DNA of 64,000 bases, taken from assembly GCF_900112185.1 (NCBI RefSeq), contig NZ_FOKP01000001.1, positions 124,001-188,000 on the forward strand, read 5' to 3'. The stretch comes from Allobosea sp. CRIB-10. GTDB lineage: Bacteria; Pseudomonadota; Alphaproteobacteria; Rhizobiales; Beijerinckiaceae. Shown here piece by piece: positions 35,030 to 45,173 of this stretch. A model generated the notes under the pieces. That model worked only from the letters and a program-made list of their open reading frames with translations, did no database searches and was not told the origin of the DNA. The position numbers and the translations under genes are program-made. Every line of letters starts with the position of its first letter. Within the stretch, counting starts at the first letter, position 1.

Positions 35030-36313
35030 ATGTCCTCCATCGTCGCCAATTTCGACCTCGTCAAAGGCAAGCTCGCCCGGGTGAAGGGCCGCAAGATCGA
35101 CGCGCCCGAGTTCAAGACGCCCTTCGTCAAGCGCCCGACCGGCCGCAGCCTCGATTCCTTCATGGGCTGGCGCCGCGAGAACGGCCGCGTCGGCGTGCGC
35201 AACCACGTGCTGCTGCTGCCGCTCGACGATCTCTCCAACGCCGCCTGCGAGGCCGTCGCCAACAACATCAAGGGCACGCTGGCGATCCCGCACGCCTATG
35301 GCCGCCTGCAGTTCGGCGAGGATCTCGAGGTCCATTTCCGCACCCTGATCGGCACCGGCTCGAACCCGAACGTCGCCGCCGTCGTGGTCATCGGCATCGA
35401 GGACGGCTGGACCAAGCGCGTCGTCGACGGCATCGCCAAGACCGGCAAGCCGGTGGTCGGCTTCGGCATCGAGGGCCATGGCGACATCGCCACCATCGCC
35501 AAGGCCTCCTATGTCGCCAAGGAGTTCGTGCAGTGGGCGACCGAGCTGCAGCGCGTGAAGTGCGGAATCGAGGAGCTCTGGGTCTCGACCAAATGCGGTG
35601 AGTCGGACACCACCACCGGCCTGTCCTCCTGCCCAACCGTCGGCAACATGTATGACAAATGGATCCCGCGCGGCGTCTATGGCGTCTTCGGCGAGACATC
35701 CGAGATCACCGGGGCCGAGCATCTCTGCAAGGCGCGCGCCGCGACGCCGGAGGTCGGCGAGCGCTGGTACAAGATGTGGAAGGCCTATCAGGACGACGTC
35801 ATCGAGGCTCACAAGACCGACGACCTCTCCGATTCGCAGCCGACCAAGGGCAACATCGCCGGCGGCCTGACCACGATCGAAGAGAAGGCGCTCGGCAACC
35901 TCGAGAAGATCGGCCGCGAGTGCAAGTTCATTGACATTCTCGAGCCGGCGCAGGCGCCCGAGAAGGGGCCCGGCCTTTACTACATGGACACCTCGTCGGC
36001 TGCCGCCGAATGCGTGACCCTGATGGCTGCCGGCGGCTACGTCGTGCACACCTTCCCGACCGGGCAGGGCAACGTCATCGGCAACCCGATCGTCCCGGTC
36101 ATCAAGATCACCGGCAACCCGAAGACGATGCGGACCATGCCCGAGCACATCGACGTCGACGTCTCCGGCATCCTGCGTCGCGACCTCACCATTCCGCAGG
36201 CCGGCGACGCGCTGATCGAGAACATCGTGCGCACGGCGAATGGCCGCCTCACGGCAGCCGAGGCGCTGGGCCATCGCGAGTTCTCGATGACCAAGCTATA
36301 CCGCAGCGCCTGA
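35030..36313 (+). CDS. suyB: (2R)-3-sulfolactate sulfo-lyase large subunit
   Basis: 427 residues, large-subunit domain of the UxaA/GarD family. Shows [54 protein letters not shown], the iron-type region [20 protein letters not shown] and [13 protein letters not shown]. The metal-site Cys/His/Glu positions appear intact. About 44 residues precede the usual start of the domain and use the same codon style as the rest, so I keep the longer start (an ATG at 35162 is the alternative). Follows suyA by 88 bases. Generic pipelines would call it altronate dehydratase; the context argues for desulfonation of sulfolactate. Confidence 0.82.
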   Translation: MSSIVANFDLVKGKLARVKGRKIDAPEFKTPFVKRPTGRSLDSFMGWRRENGRVGVRNHVLLLPLDDLSNAACEAVANNIKGTLAIPHAYGRLQFGEDLEVHFRTLIGTGSNPNVAAVVVIGIEDGWTKRVVDGIAKTGKPVVGFGIEGHGDIATIAKASYVAKEFVQWATELQRVKCGIEELWVSTKCGESDTTTGLSSCPTVGNMYDKWIPRGVYGVFGETSEITGAEHLCKARAATPEVGERWYKMWKAYQDDVIEAHKTDDLSDSQPTKGNIAGGLTTIEEKALGNLEKIGRECKFIDILEPAQAPEKGPGLYYMDTSSAAAECVTLMAAGGYVVHTFPTGQGNVIGNPIVPVIKITGNPKTMRTMPEHIDVDVSGILRRDLTIPQAGDALIENIVRTANGRLTAAEALGHREFSMTKLYRSA

Positions 36314-36348
36314 GCACCTGCGTCTCCGGGCGCGACGAGGCGAAAGAC

Positions 36349-36936
36349 GTGTCGGACAGCATCGTTTCATTGCATGAGCCGGGGCGGGCAGTCTTGCCCG
36401 CCTATGTCCGTGCCCTGGAGGCGGGCTGGTCGCCGAACACGATGCGCGATGTCGCGCCGGAGCAGCTCGCCGCGATCGCGGCTGATCCGGATGCCTTCCT
36501 GTTCGGTCTCAACGGGCGCGGCGGCAAGATTCGCCTGCATGACGGCAGCGAGGTCGATCGCCTGCCGGGCATCATCCGCTGGATCATCGCGGCTCGTGGG
36601 CCGGAGAGTCAGTTTGTCGGCAGCATCAACCTGCGCTGGCAGGAAGACGAGGCTGGCAAGCCGGTCACCGAACTGCCGCCGCATGTGCTCGGCCATGTCG
36701 GCTACACCATCCTGCCGGACCATGCCGGAAACGGCTACGCCAGCGCCGCTTTGGCGGCGGTGCTGGCCGAAGCTCGCTCCATCGGCCTGCCGTTCGTCAA
36801 GATCACCTGCGATGCCGGGAACGCAGCCTCGCGGCGGGTCATCGAGAAGAATGGCGGGCGTTTCGTCGAGAGTTTCGTCGCTCCGTTCTACGGACCCGGG
36901 GAGCGACTGATGTACCGGATCGATTTGCAATCATGA
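36349..36936 (+). CDS. GNAT family N-acetyltransferase inside the sulfolactate operon
   Basis: 195 residues, GTG start with GAGGCGAAAG upstream. GNAT fold: LGHVGYTILPDHAGNGYASAAL carries the acetyl-CoA pyrophosphate loop in a slightly varied form (HAGNGYAS), followed by GLPFVKITCDAGNAASRRVIEKNGG. Starts 35 bases after suyB and its stop overlaps the exporter start by four bases, so it belongs to the operon. Substrate unknown; a sulfonated amine such as cysteate is a thought, not a call. Confidence 0.85.
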   Translation: MSDSIVSLHEPGRAVLPAYVRALEAGWSPNTMRDVAPEQLAAIAADPDAFLFGLNGRGGKIRLHDGSEVDRLPGIIRWIIAARGPESQFVGSINLRWQEDEAGKPVTELPPHVLGHVGYTILPDHAGNGYASAALAAVLAEARSIGLPFVKITCDAGNAASRRVIEKNGGRFVESFVAPFYGPGERLMYRIDLQS

Positions 36937-37985
36937 CCGAAGCAGCCGTCCCGCGCCTGGCGAAAGGCCTCGGCCCGCTCCTGCCGGGCTTCGCCCTCTC
37001 GACGGTGGTGGCGATCGCCTCCGTCCTGGCCGAGCCCGTGCTGAAGCAGCTCGCCGGCGGACGCGTCGGCATCCCGGCGGTGGTGATCGCGCTGGTGATC
37101 GGCATGGCGTTGCATCCGGTCGCAAACACAAAGCTCTTCCTCCCGGGCATGACCTTCTGCGTCAAGAAGCTGCTGCGCTGGGCGATCGCGCTGCTAGGCC
37201 TGCGCGTCGCGCTCGGCGACATCATTGCGCTCGGCCTGGGCACGGCTGTGCTCGTCATTGTCTCGATGGTGGCGACCGTCGTCGCCGGCTTCGCGTTGGC
37301 GCGCCTGCTTGGCCGCGAGCCTGGAGTAGGCGCCCTCGGTGGCGTCGCCACCGCCGTCTGCGGCGCCTCGGCCGCGCTCGCTACCGCGACAGTGGTGCCG
37401 GATTATCGCGACAAGGCCGCTGACACCGCCTTCACCGTGATCGCGATGAACGTGCTCGCGACGATCGCGATGCTAGCCTATCCGCTGCTCTGCGTTTGGC
37501 TCGGCCTCTCGCAGCAGCAGACCGGCGTGATGCTCGGCGCAACGATCCACGACGTCGCGCAGGTCGTCGGTGCCGGCCAGGCCGTCTCGGACGAGGCGGC
37601 GAACGCGGCCGTCATCGTCAAGCTCTTCCGCGTCTTCCTGCTGCTGCCCGCGGTGCTGATCGTGGGCTGGTGGCTGACCCGCCATGGCGAAAGCCATGTC
37701 GACGCCAAGGTGCCCGTCCCGGTTTTCGCCTTCGTCTTCCTGATCATGTGCGTGCTCAACAGCGTGCTGAGCACGCAGGCGGGCGTTGCCGGGGTCTATC
37801 TGCCGATCCGCGACATCCTGCTCGAAGTCTCGCGCTGGGGCCTGCTGATCGCGATCGCGGCGCTCGGCCTCGGCACCTCGATCGCGGCGATGGCCCGGCT
37901 CGGCTGGCGCCATCTCGCCGTCGTCACCGGCACCAGCCTCGTCATCCTCGTCGTCGCCACGGGTGGGATCATCCTGCTCGGCTGA
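36933..37985 (+). CDS. suyZ: YeiH/SuyZ family putative sulfite or sulfate exporter
   Basis: 350 residues with about ten membrane segments, the Cons_hypoth698 family (putative sulfate exporters). Family marks: LGLRVALGDI, GVATAVCGASAALATATVVPDY, GATIHDVAQVVGAG, and GLGTSIAAMARLGWR. Members named SuyZ and CuyZ are encoded with sulfolactate or cysteate sulfo-lyases and remove the sulfur anion freed from the carbon. Coupled to the GNAT gene by an ATGA overlap and 24 bases before the SlcC-like gene. This gene is the strongest contextual pointer to organosulfonate breakdown. Confidence 0.87.
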   Translation: MTEAAVPRLAKGLGPLLPGFALSTVVAIASVLAEPVLKQLAGGRVGIPAVVIALVIGMALHPVANTKLFLPGMTFCVKKLLRWAIALLGLRVALGDIIALGLGTAVLVIVSMVATVVAGFALARLLGREPGVGALGGVATAVCGASAALATATVVPDYRDKAADTAFTVIAMNVLATIAMLAYPLLCVWLGLSQQQTGVMLGATIHDVAQVVGAGQAVSDEAANAAVIVKLFRVFLLLPAVLIVGWWLTRHGESHVDAKVPVPVFAFVFLIMCVLNSVLSTQAGVAGVYLPIRDILLEVSRWGLLIAIAALGLGTSIAAMARLGWRHLAVVTGTSLVILVVATGGIILLG

Positions 37986-38009
37986 GCGAAACTCACAGTG
38001 GAAACAGCC

Positions 38010-38939
38010 ATGACCGATATCGTCATCACCGAATTCATGGACGAGGCGGCGGTGGCGACGCTGAAGGCGCGCTACAGTGTGCACCATGACCCCGAGCTCT
38101 TCGGCAAGCCGGACGAGCTCGCGACGCTGGTCGCCGACATCCCGGCATTGATCGTGCGCAACCAGACGCAGGTTCGCGGCGCGCTGCTGGCCGGCGCGAA
38201 GAACCTCAAGGTCGTCGGCCGGCTCGGCGTCGGGCTCGACAATATCGACATGGAGGCCTGCTCGGCCCGCGCCATCCAGGTCTTCCCGGCGACCGGTGCC
38301 AACAGCCTGTCGGTGGTCGAATATGTGATCGGCACGGCGATGACGCTACTGCGCGGCGCCTATTTCGCCAATTCCGCCATGATCGCCGGCGAATTCCCGA
38401 AGACCAAGCTGATCGGCCGCGAGATCGCCGGCAAGCGCATGGGCCTCGTCGGTTTCGGCGCGATCGCCCGCGATGCGGCGCGCCATGCCAGGGCGCTCGG
38501 CATGACCGTCGCCGCCTACGACCCCTATGTTCCCGCCGGCGACGCTTGGCAGGGCATCGAGAAGCTCGAGCTCGACGCGCTGCTCGCGACCTCCGACGTG
38601 ATCTCCATCCACCTGCCGCTGACGCCTGAGACGCGCGGGCTGATCGGCGAGGCGGCCTTTGCGAAGATGAAGCCCGACGCCATCCTGATCAACGCGGCGC
38701 GCGGCGGCATCATGGACGAGGCGGCGCTGGTCGCGGCGCTGAAAGGCGGGTGCCTCGGCGGCGCCGCGCTCGACGTCTTCGAGCAGGAGCCGCTCAAGGC
38801 CGATGGCGCGAAACTCTTCGCCGGCACGCCCAATCTGATCCTGACCCCTCACATCGCCGGCAATACGGTCGAATCGAACGGGCGCGTCTCGGGCCTCGTC
38901 GCCGAGCGGGTGATGGCGGCGCTGGAGGGCAGGGCATGA
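38010..38939 (+). CDS. slcC: (S)-sulfolactate dehydrogenase-like D-isomer 2-hydroxyacid dehydrogenase
   Basis: 309 residues from the ATG; an in-frame GTG lies 12 bases earlier. PGDH-like NAD dehydrogenase: KVVGRLGVGLDNIDMEAC, NAD motif GKRMGLVGFGAIARDAA, Arg in INAARGGIMDEAAL, and the catalytic Glu/His zone LTPHIAGNTVES. SlcC of Chromohalobacter oxidises (S)-sulfolactate to sulfopyruvate and belongs to this family. With the ComC-like partner, whose start overlaps its stop by four bases, it could interconvert the two sulfolactate enantiomers. A role on another hydroxyacid cannot be excluded from sequence. Confidence 0.78.
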   Translation: MTDIVITEFMDEAAVATLKARYSVHHDPELFGKPDELATLVADIPALIVRNQTQVRGALLAGAKNLKVVGRLGVGLDNIDMEACSARAIQVFPATGANSLSVVEYVIGTAMTLLRGAYFANSAMIAGEFPKTKLIGREIAGKRMGLVGFGAIARDAARHARALGMTVAAYDPYVPAGDAWQGIEKLELDALLATSDVISIHLPLTPETRGLIGEAAFAKMKPDAILINAARGGIMDEAALVAALKGGCLGGAALDVFEQEPLKADGAKLFAGTPNLILTPHIAGNTVESNGRVSGLVAERVMAALEGRA

Positions 38940-39901
38940 CCAAGCTCTCGCTGGAAGCGGCCGAGCAGAAGGTCGCGGACCTCTTAATCGAGGCCGGGGC
39001 CTCGCCCGCCAACGCCGCTTCGGTCGCGCTGGCGCTGGTCATGGCCGAGGCGGACGGGCTCAAGGGCCACGGCCTCTCGCGCGTGCCGACCTACATCTCC
39101 ATGCTGCGCTCCGGCAAGATCGACGGCCAGGCCGTCCCGATCGCGCGCCAGCCCAAGCCTGGCGTGTTGGCGATCGACGCTGCCCATGGTTTCGCCTATC
39201 CGGCGATCGATCTTGCCGTGATCGAACTGCCCGAAATCGCCCGCAAGCAGGGCATCGCTGCAGCCCCGATCCGGCGCTCGAACCATTGCGGCGCCGCGGG
39301 CCTTCATGTCGAGCGGCTGGCCGAGCAGGGCCTCGTCGCACTGCTCTTCGCCAACACGCCCGGCGCGATGGCGCCCTGGGGCGGCGCCAAGCCGGTCTTC
39401 GGCACCAACCCGATCGCCTTCGCCGCGCCGCTGGCCGGCCGCGAGCCCTTGGTGATCGACATGGCGCTGTCCAAGGTGGCGCGCGGGCCGATCGTCGCCG
39501 CCAGACAGAAGGGCGAGGCTATCCCCGAGGGCTGGGCGCTCGACGCCCAGGGCAAGCCGACCACCGACCCGGCGGCGGCGATCGCCGGCACGATGGTGCC
39601 GCTCGGCGACGCCAAGGGCGCGACGCTCGCCATGATGGTCGAGATCCTCGCGGCGGCGCTGGTCGGCACCCATTTTGCCTTCCAGGCCTCGTCCTTCCTC
39701 GACGACAAGGGCGGCCCGCCCGATACCGGCCAGCTCATCCTCGCCATCGATCCCGCGGGCATGGGTGGCAACTGGTTCGCCGAGCGCATGCGGATGCTGA
39801 CGCATGCGATCGAGGAGCAGCCCGGCACGCGTCTGCCCGGCATGCGGCGCTATGGCCTGCGGGCCAAAGCCCGGGCGGAGGGGATCGAGGTCGCGCTCTG
39901 A
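38936..39901 (+). CDS. comC: (R)-sulfolactate dehydrogenase-like LDH2 family oxidoreductase
   Basis: 321 residues; ATGA overlap with the slcC-like stop. LDH2/malate-type NAD(P) fold unrelated to ordinary Rossmann dehydrogenases: GHGLSRVPTYI, RRSNHCGAAGLHVE, FGTNPIAFAAPL, IDMALSKVARGPIV and GMGGNWFAERM. ComC reduces sulfopyruvate to (R)-sulfolactate. Its pairing with an SlcC-type enzyme is the dehydrogenase pair described as a sulfolactate racemase system. Last gene of the operon. Confidence 0.78.
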   Translation: MTKLSLEAAEQKVADLLIEAGASPANAASVALALVMAEADGLKGHGLSRVPTYISMLRSGKIDGQAVPIARQPKPGVLAIDAAHGFAYPAIDLAVIELPEIARKQGIAAAPIRRSNHCGAAGLHVERLAEQGLVALLFANTPGAMAPWGGAKPVFGTNPIAFAAPLAGREPLVIDMALSKVARGPIVAARQKGEAIPEGWALDAQGKPTTDPAAAIAGTMVPLGDAKGATLAMMVEILAAALVGTHFAFQASSFLDDKGGPPDTGQLILAIDPAGMGGNWFAERMRMLTHAIEEQPGTRLPGMRRYGLRAKARAEGIEVAL

Positions 39902-40028
39902 CGTTTGCTGCGGCTGGTTAATCGCCTGCGGTCGATTTTAGGAAACCGTGACGCGAAGCTTGAAGGTGTCGACAGTAAAACATCGTCCACGCGGCGGCAT
40001 CGGGTCGGGCGAACCGTTCGGGGACGAT

Positions 40029-40463
40029 ATGAAGACGACTTTGCTTGCTGGGGCCATGGCAGCAGCGCTGGCAGGGTGCCAGACGACGGAGAAGGCGGCA
40101 CAGACGCTCAAGAGTGAATGGATCGGCCGGAGCGCCGATTCCTTCTTCGTCCAGAACGGTCCGCCGGTCGCCGGTTTCCCGCGCGACAACGGCGGTCAAA
40201 TCTACACCTGGCGTGGAGGAGAGGCGACCTCGGTGCGCCCCGGCAGTTTCCAGACCCGTACAGTGCCGACGCAGACGCTGGACGGCCGGCGCACCACGAC
40301 GACGACCACGACCTATCAGCCGCCACGGCAGTTCAATTATGTCTGCGAGGCCCAGATCGTGGCCGATCAGCAGGGCATCATCGAGTCGATCCGCATCAGC
40401 CGCGATTCGGACGGCATGGGGTTGTCCTTCTCGCGTTGCGCGGAACTTTTCGCGCGCGATTGA
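40029..40463 (+). CDS. Small lipoprotein, unknown function
   Basis: 144 residues. Signal peptide with lipobox LAGC (lipid on Cys17): MKTTLLAGAMAAALAGC. The mature part has a WIGRSADSFF start, a Thr-rich TTTTTTTY stretch and two Cys (YVCEAQ, SRCAEL). This resembles small rhizobial outer-membrane-type lipoproteins in which the first domain is a degraded SmpA/OmlA-like fold; assignment uncertain. Upstream Shine-Dalgarno is weak. Convergent with adenine deaminase, 17 bases away. Confidence 0.75.
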   Translation: MKTTLLAGAMAAALAGCQTTEKAAQTLKSEWIGRSADSFFVQNGPPVAGFPRDNGGQIYTWRGGEATSVRPGSFQTRTVPTQTLDGRRTTTTTTTYQPPRQFNYVCEAQIVADQQGIIESIRISRDSDGMGLSFSRCAELFARD

Positions 40464-40480
40464 GGCTGCGCCCACCTTCG

Positions 40481-42181
40481 TCAGACAAAGTCGAATCGAT
40501 CAACATCGACAAGGCCTTTGTCAGTGATCTTGAGATGCGGGATCACCGGCAGGGTCAGGAAGGCGACCTGCAGGAAGGGCTCGGCCAAGACGACGCCGAG
40601 CGCCTTTGCCGCCGCGCGCAGGCCTTCCAGCCCATGCCGTACCGTCTCGAAAGGCTGGTCGCTCATCAGCCCGGCGACGGGCAGCGCCAGCTCGGCCGTG
40701 ACCTTCCCGCCATCGGCCACGGCGAAGCCACCGCCGGTCTCGATCAGCCGGTTGGTGGCCGCCGCCATCGAGGCTTCGTCGACGCCGACGACGCAGAGAT
40801 TATGGCTGTCATGGCCGACCGAGGAGGCGATGGCGCCGTGCGTCATGCCGAAGCCATGGACGAAGCCTGAAGCGATGCCGCCATTGCGGCCATGACGCTC
40901 GATCACCGTGACTCTCACGGCATCCTGGTCGAGATCGGGCAAGGCGAGGCCATCGCGTGCCGGCAGGTGCATCGAAAGCCGCTCAGTGATGATGCGGCCC
41001 GGCACGACGCCGATCACCGGTGTCTCGCCTTCGCGCGCCTTCACCGCGAAATCCTCGGGCGCGAGCTTGCGGCTACGGACGCTGGCGAGGCCGGCCGGCG
41101 CTACCGGCTTCCGGCCGGCGAACAGCGCGTCCTCGACCAGCCTGCCGCCAGCGAACACTCGTTGGACACGGCAGGCGGCGAGATCATCGACCAGGACGAT
41201 GTCGGCGCGTTTGCCGGGGCCGATGAAGCCGCGGTCGAACAGGCCGAAATTCCGCGCCGCCGAAAGGCTTGCCGTCCGATAGGTCGCGAGGATGTCGGCG
41301 CCATGGGCGATCGCGGTGCGGATCATGTAGTCGAGATGGCCTTCCTCGGCGATGTCGAGCGGGTTGCGGTCATCGGTGCAGAAGGCGAGGAAGGGCGAGG
41401 CGTCGCGGCTGATCAGCGGGATCAGCGCATGCAGGTCCTTCGAGACCGAGCCCTCGCGGATCAGGATCGCCATGCCCTTGGCGAGCTTTTCGCGGGCCTC
41501 CTCGGCCGTTGTGGTTTCGTGGTCGGTGCGGATGCCGGCGGAGAGATAGCCGTTGAGGTCGAGGCCGCGCACCAGCGGCGCATGCCCATCGATATGCCGG
41601 TGCGAGAACGCTTCCAGCTTGGCGAGGCAGCCGGGATCGCGATGCAGCACGCCCGGGAAATTCATGAACTCGGCGAGCCCGATCACCTTGGGATGGTCCA
41701 TGAACGGCGTGAGGTCGGCCGCCTCCAGCGCCGCGCCCGCCGTCTCCAGATGCGTTGCCGGCACGCAGCTCGACAGCTGGACGCGCAGGTCCATGCGCAT
41801 CGCTTCGGCACATTCGAGGAAATAGCGGATACCCTCGGCGCCGAGCACGTTGGAGATCTCGTGCGGATCGCAGATCGCGGTGGTGACGCCGTGGGGCAGC
41901 ACGCAGCGCTCGAATTCGAGCGGCGTCACCAGCGAGGATTCGACATGCAGATGCGTATCGATGAAGCCGGGCACGGCGATCAGGCCGCTCGCATCGAAGC
42001 TCGCCTTGCCGTCATAGCGACCATAGGTGCCGACGATCGTGTCGCCGCAGAGCGCGATGTCGGTCTGGACCAGCTCGCCCGAGACGAGATCGAATAGCTG
42101 CGCGCCACGGATGACGAGATCGGCCGGCTCATCGCCGCGTCCTTGCGCGATCCGGCGGGCGAGGGTGGCTGCATCGGTCAT
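40481..42181 (-). CDS. ade: Adenine deaminase
   Basis: 566 residues, complete Ade-type amidohydrolase that turns adenine into hypoxanthine and ammonia in purine salvage. Metal site [53 protein letters not shown], and the C-terminal [17 protein letters not shown] and VGHDSHNL typical of the family. Leftward, divergent from the MBL-fold hydrolase with 89 bases between them. Confidence 0.95.
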   Translation of the reverse strand: MTDAATLARRIAQGRGDEPADLVIRGAQLFDLVSGELVQTDIALCGDTIVGTYGRYDGKASFDASGLIAVPGFIDTHLHVESSLVTPLEFERCVLPHGVTTAICDPHEISNVLGAEGIRYFLECAEAMRMDLRVQLSSCVPATHLETAGAALEAADLTPFMDHPKVIGLAEFMNFPGVLHRDPGCLAKLEAFSHRHIDGHAPLVRGLDLNGYLSAGIRTDHETTTAEEAREKLAKGMAILIREGSVSKDLHALIPLISRDASPFLAFCTDDRNPLDIAEEGHLDYMIRTAIAHGADILATYRTASLSAARNFGLFDRGFIGPGKRADIVLVDDLAACRVQRVFAGGRLVEDALFAGRKPVAPAGLASVRSRKLAPEDFAVKAREGETPVIGVVPGRIITERLSMHLPARDGLALPDLDQDAVRVTVIERHGRNGGIASGFVHGFGMTHGAIASSVGHDSHNLCVVGVDEASMAAATNRLIETGGGFAVADGGKVTAELALPVAGLMSDQPFETVRHGLEGLRAAAKALGVVLAEPFLQVAFLTLPVIPHLKITDKGLVDVDRFDFV

Positions 42182-42270
42182 GGGACAGTGCTCCGGGTTC
42201 GGGCCGGCTTGGCTACGCCATCTCGCCGGCCTAGACAGGCGCTGTCCAGTCGCCTTTCGCGGAGACCATC

Positions 42271-42966
42271 ATGCAGCTCACCTGGTTCGGCCATTCGGCG
42301 TTTCGGCTCGACCTGCCCGGCGCCTCGGTCCTGATCGATCCTTTCTTCACCGGCAATCCCGCTTTCGAGGGCGATGCCGCCGCCGGCAAGGGGGTCAGCC
42401 ATATCGTCGTGACGCATGGCCATGGCGACCATGTCGGCGACACGCTCGCCATCGCCGCGGCGAACGACGCCACCGTGATCACCAATTACGACCTGTGCAT
42501 GCACCTTGCCTCGAAGGGGCTGAAGACATTCCAGCCGATGAACACCGGCGGCAGCGTCGATCTCGGCGCCTTCTCGGTGACGCTGGTCCGCGCCGATCAT
42601 TCGGCCGGCATGGGCGAGGCGGGGGTGAGCGTCCCGGTCGGCAACGCCAATGGCGCGATCATCAAGGCGCCCGGCGAGAAGACGCTCTGGCACATGGGCG
42701 ACACCGACATCTTCTCGGACATGGCCCTGCTCGCCGAGATCCATGGCGTCGAGGCCTGCATCTGCCCGATCGGCGACCGCTTCACCATGGGCGCCAGGAC
42801 GGCGGCGCTGGCGATGACCCGCTTCGTCAAGCCGAAGCTCGCCATCCCCTGCCATTACGGCTCCTTCCCGATCATCGCCCAGGATGCGGCGGTCTTCGTC
42901 GAGGGGCTGAAGGGCAGCGGCGTCGAGGCGCTGGTGCCGGAGAAGGGCAAGGCGGTGACGGTCTGA
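42271..42966 (+). CDS. Metal-dependent hydrolase of the UPF0173 (MBL-fold) family
   Basis: 231 residues. Metallo-beta-lactamase fold: [12 protein letters not shown] start, [13 protein letters not shown] zinc motif (HxHxDH), [18 protein letters not shown] and the closing CHYGSFP. This compact UPF0173 type has no established physiological substrate. Ends just before an inverted-repeat intergenic region. Confidence 0.92.
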   Translation: MQLTWFGHSAFRLDLPGASVLIDPFFTGNPAFEGDAAAGKGVSHIVVTHGHGDHVGDTLAIAAANDATVITNYDLCMHLASKGLKTFQPMNTGGSVDLGAFSVTLVRADHSAGMGEAGVSVPVGNANGAIIKAPGEKTLWHMGDTDIFSDMALLAEIHGVEACICPIGDRFTMGARTAALAMTRFVKPKLAIPCHYGSFPIIAQDAAVFVEGLKGSGVEALVPEKGKAVTV

Positions 42967-43001
42967 AGGAGCGCGAAGGCCGGGCAGCAGGGCGCGGGGA
43001 A

Positions 43002-43140
43002 CCCTCTCCTGGAAGGAGAGGGCAGGGTGAGGTGTAGACTGTTCGACCATCGCCGCGAGCGCTCACCGCGCGGTCGAGTTCAGGCTCACGATTTCTCTCC
43101 CGAACACCTCACCCCTACCCCTCTCCTTCCAGGAGAGGGG
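43002..43140. repeat. Large inverted repeat with nested hairpins
   Basis: Left arm 43002-43034 (CCCTCTCCTGGAAGGAGAGG then CAGGGTGAGGTG) and right arm 43105-43140 (CACCTCACCCCTACCCC then CTCTCCTTCCAGGAGAGG) are complementary. Each arm also folds on itself (CCTCTCCT / AGGAGAGG). This type of element is common between genes of Alphaproteobacteria. No ORF inside. Confidence 0.75.
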
Positions 43141-43244
43141 ATCCCGCGCGTGGCTTGACGCGTGTTGCGGGCCGGGCTCGCGCGCCGTATAGCCCGTGCA
43201 ACACATCACGTTCGCCAGTGCTGCGAAGTTTCAGGAGCCCGCCC

Positions 43245-43532
43245 ATGTCGGTCGACGCCGCCACCGTCAAACGCGTCGCGCATCTCTCGCGCATCGCCGT
43301 CGATGATGCGGATGTGCCGAAGCTGCAAGGCGAACTCAACGCCATTCTCGGCTTCGTCGAGCAGCTCAACGAGGTCGATGTCTCCGGCGTCGAGCCGATG
43401 ACTTCTGTCACGCCGATGGTGATGAAGAAGCGCCAGGACATCGTCAACGACGGCGAGATCGCTTCCGAGATCGTCGCCAACGCGCCGGCTTCCGAGGACG
43501 ATTATTTCATGGTGCCGAAGGTGATCGAGTGA
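43245..43532 (+). CDS. gatC: Asp-tRNA(Asn)/Glu-tRNA(Gln) amidotransferase subunit C
   Basis: 95 residues, ATG with CAGGAG nine bases upstream. GatC wraps around GatA and GatB in the transamidation complex that makes Gln-tRNA(Gln) and Asn-tRNA(Asn). Typical: [39 protein letters not shown], and [11 protein letters not shown] end. Followed by gatA after 60 bases. Confidence 0.95.
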   Translation: MSVDAATVKRVAHLSRIAVDDADVPKLQGELNAILGFVEQLNEVDVSGVEPMTSVTPMVMKKRQDIVNDGEIASEIVANAPASEDDYFMVPKVIE

Positions 43533-43592
43533 GCGCCTGAGGCGCTCTGCTCATCGCCATCGCCCCGCCCGCTCATGTTTTCGGATATTCCC

Positions 43593-45074
43593 GTGACCGA
43601 TCTCACCCGCCTGACCCTGACCGAAGCCCGCGAGGGGCTGAAGGCCAAGCAGTTCTCCGCCACCGAGCTCGCCAAGGCCCATATCGCCGCCGTCGAGCAG
43701 GCGCGGGCGCTGAACGCCTATGTGCTGGAGACGCCCGAGCACGCGCTGAAGCAGGCCGCCGCCTCGGACGAGAAGCTCGCCAAGGGCGACGCCGGCCCGC
43801 TGGAAGGCCTGCCTCTCGGCATCAAGGACCTGTTCGCGACCAAGGGCGTGCGCACCACAGCCTGCTCTCGCATCCTCGGCAATTTCGTGCCGCCCTATGA
43901 ATCGACCGTCTCGTCGCAGCTCTGGCGCGACGGTGCCGTCATGCTCGGCAAGCTCAACAATGACGAGTTCGCCATGGGCTCGTCGAACGAGAGTTCGGCT
44001 TTCGGGCCGGTGGTCAATCCCTGGCGGCGTGCACAGTCTTCGGCCAAGCTGGTTCCGGGCGGCTCCTCCGGCGGCTCGGCCGCGGCCGTCGCCGCGCATC
44101 TGTGCCTCGCCGCGACGGCAACCGACACCGGCGGCTCGATCCGCCAGCCGGCCGCCTTCACCGGCACGGTCGGCATCAAGCCGACCTATGGCCGCTGCTC
44201 GCGCTGGGGCATCATCGCCTATGCCTCCTCGCTCGACCAGGCCGGGCCGATCGGCAAGACCGTGCGCGACTGCGCCGTGATGCTGCGTTCCATGGCCGGG
44301 CACGACCCGAAGGACACCACATGCGTCGACCGGCCGGTGCCGGATTACGAGGCCTCGGTCGGCCGCTCGGTCAAGGGCATGCGGATCGGTATTCCCAAGG
44401 AGTACCGGCTGGAAGGCCTCAACGCCGAGATCGATGCGCTCTGGCAGCAGGGAATCGACTGGCTGAAGGCGGCCGGGGCCGAGATCGTCGAGATCTCGCT
44501 GCCGCATGCCAAATACGCGCTCCCGGCCTATTACATCGTCGCGCCGGCCGAGGCCTCGTCGAACCTCGCGCGCTATGACGGCGTTCGCTACGGCCTGCGC
44601 GAGCAGGGCCGCGACATTGTCGAGATGTACGAGAAGACCCGTGCCGCCGGCTTCGGCGCCGAGGTCAGGCGCCGCATCATGATCGGCACCTATGTGCTGT
44701 CTTCGGGCTATTACGACGCCTATTACCTGCGCGCCCAGAAGGTGCGGACGCTGCTCAAGCGCGACTTCGAGCAGGTCTACGACCAGGGCATCGACGCGGT
44801 GCTGACGCCGGCGACGCCATCCTCCGCCTTCGGCATCGGCGAGCAGGGCTCGTCCGATCCCGTCGAGATGTATCTCAACGACGTCTTCACGGTGACGGTC
44901 AACATGGCCGGCCTGCCCGGAATCTCCGTGCCGGCGGGGCTCGACAGCCAGGGCCTGCCGCTCGGCCTGCAGCTGATCGGCCGGCCCTTCGACGAGGAGA
45001 CGCTGTTCTCGCTCGGCCAGGTCATCGAGGAGGCGGCCGGCCGTTTCCCGGTTGGCGAGCGCTGGTGGGCGTGA
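43593..45074 (+). CDS. gatA: Asp-tRNA(Asn)/Glu-tRNA(Gln) amidotransferase subunit A
   Basis: 493 residues from GTG at 43593, the start that matches the family ([12 protein letters not shown]); an ATG 18 bases earlier at 43575 is the alternative. Amidase-signature enzyme that frees ammonia from glutamine. Lys in [10 protein letters not shown], Gly/Ser region [14 protein letters not shown] and nucleophile Ser in [12 protein letters not shown] form the Ser-cisSer-Lys triad. No gatB follows: the next gene is PhzF-like, so the third subunit is encoded elsewhere. Confidence 0.95.
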   Translation: MTDLTRLTLTEAREGLKAKQFSATELAKAHIAAVEQARALNAYVLETPEHALKQAAASDEKLAKGDAGPLEGLPLGIKDLFATKGVRTTACSRILGNFVPPYESTVSSQLWRDGAVMLGKLNNDEFAMGSSNESSAFGPVVNPWRRAQSSAKLVPGGSSGGSAAAVAAHLCLAATATDTGGSIRQPAAFTGTVGIKPTYGRCSRWGIIAYASSLDQAGPIGKTVRDCAVMLRSMAGHDPKDTTCVDRPVPDYEASVGRSVKGMRIGIPKEYRLEGLNAEIDALWQQGIDWLKAAGAEIVEISLPHAKYALPAYYIVAPAEASSNLARYDGVRYGLREQGRDIVEMYEKTRAAGFGAEVRRRIMIGTYVLSSGYYDAYYLRAQKVRTLLKRDFEQVYDQGIDAVLTPATPSSAFGIGEQGSSDPVEMYLNDVFTVTVNMAGLPGISVPAGLDSQGLPLGLQLIGRPFDEETLFSLGQVIEEAAGRFPVGERWWA

Positions 45075-45173
45075 AACCCATCGGCGCGTGATCGGTCGCA
45101 TTCCGAATCCTGATTTCCCGGACGCTACACCGGGTGGCAGTCTCCGCGCCTGATCAGGCTGCCGGAGACCGCC

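Noticed and set aside
34654..36313. Altronate/galactarate dehydratase in two pieces
   Set aside because: The family is shared, but split subunits next to a SuyZ-type exporter and two sulfolactate-type dehydrogenases fit SuyAB better; no uronate genes are near.
42967..43244. Insertion sequence remnant
   Set aside because: Inverted arms exist, but there is no transposase fragment and no visible target duplication.
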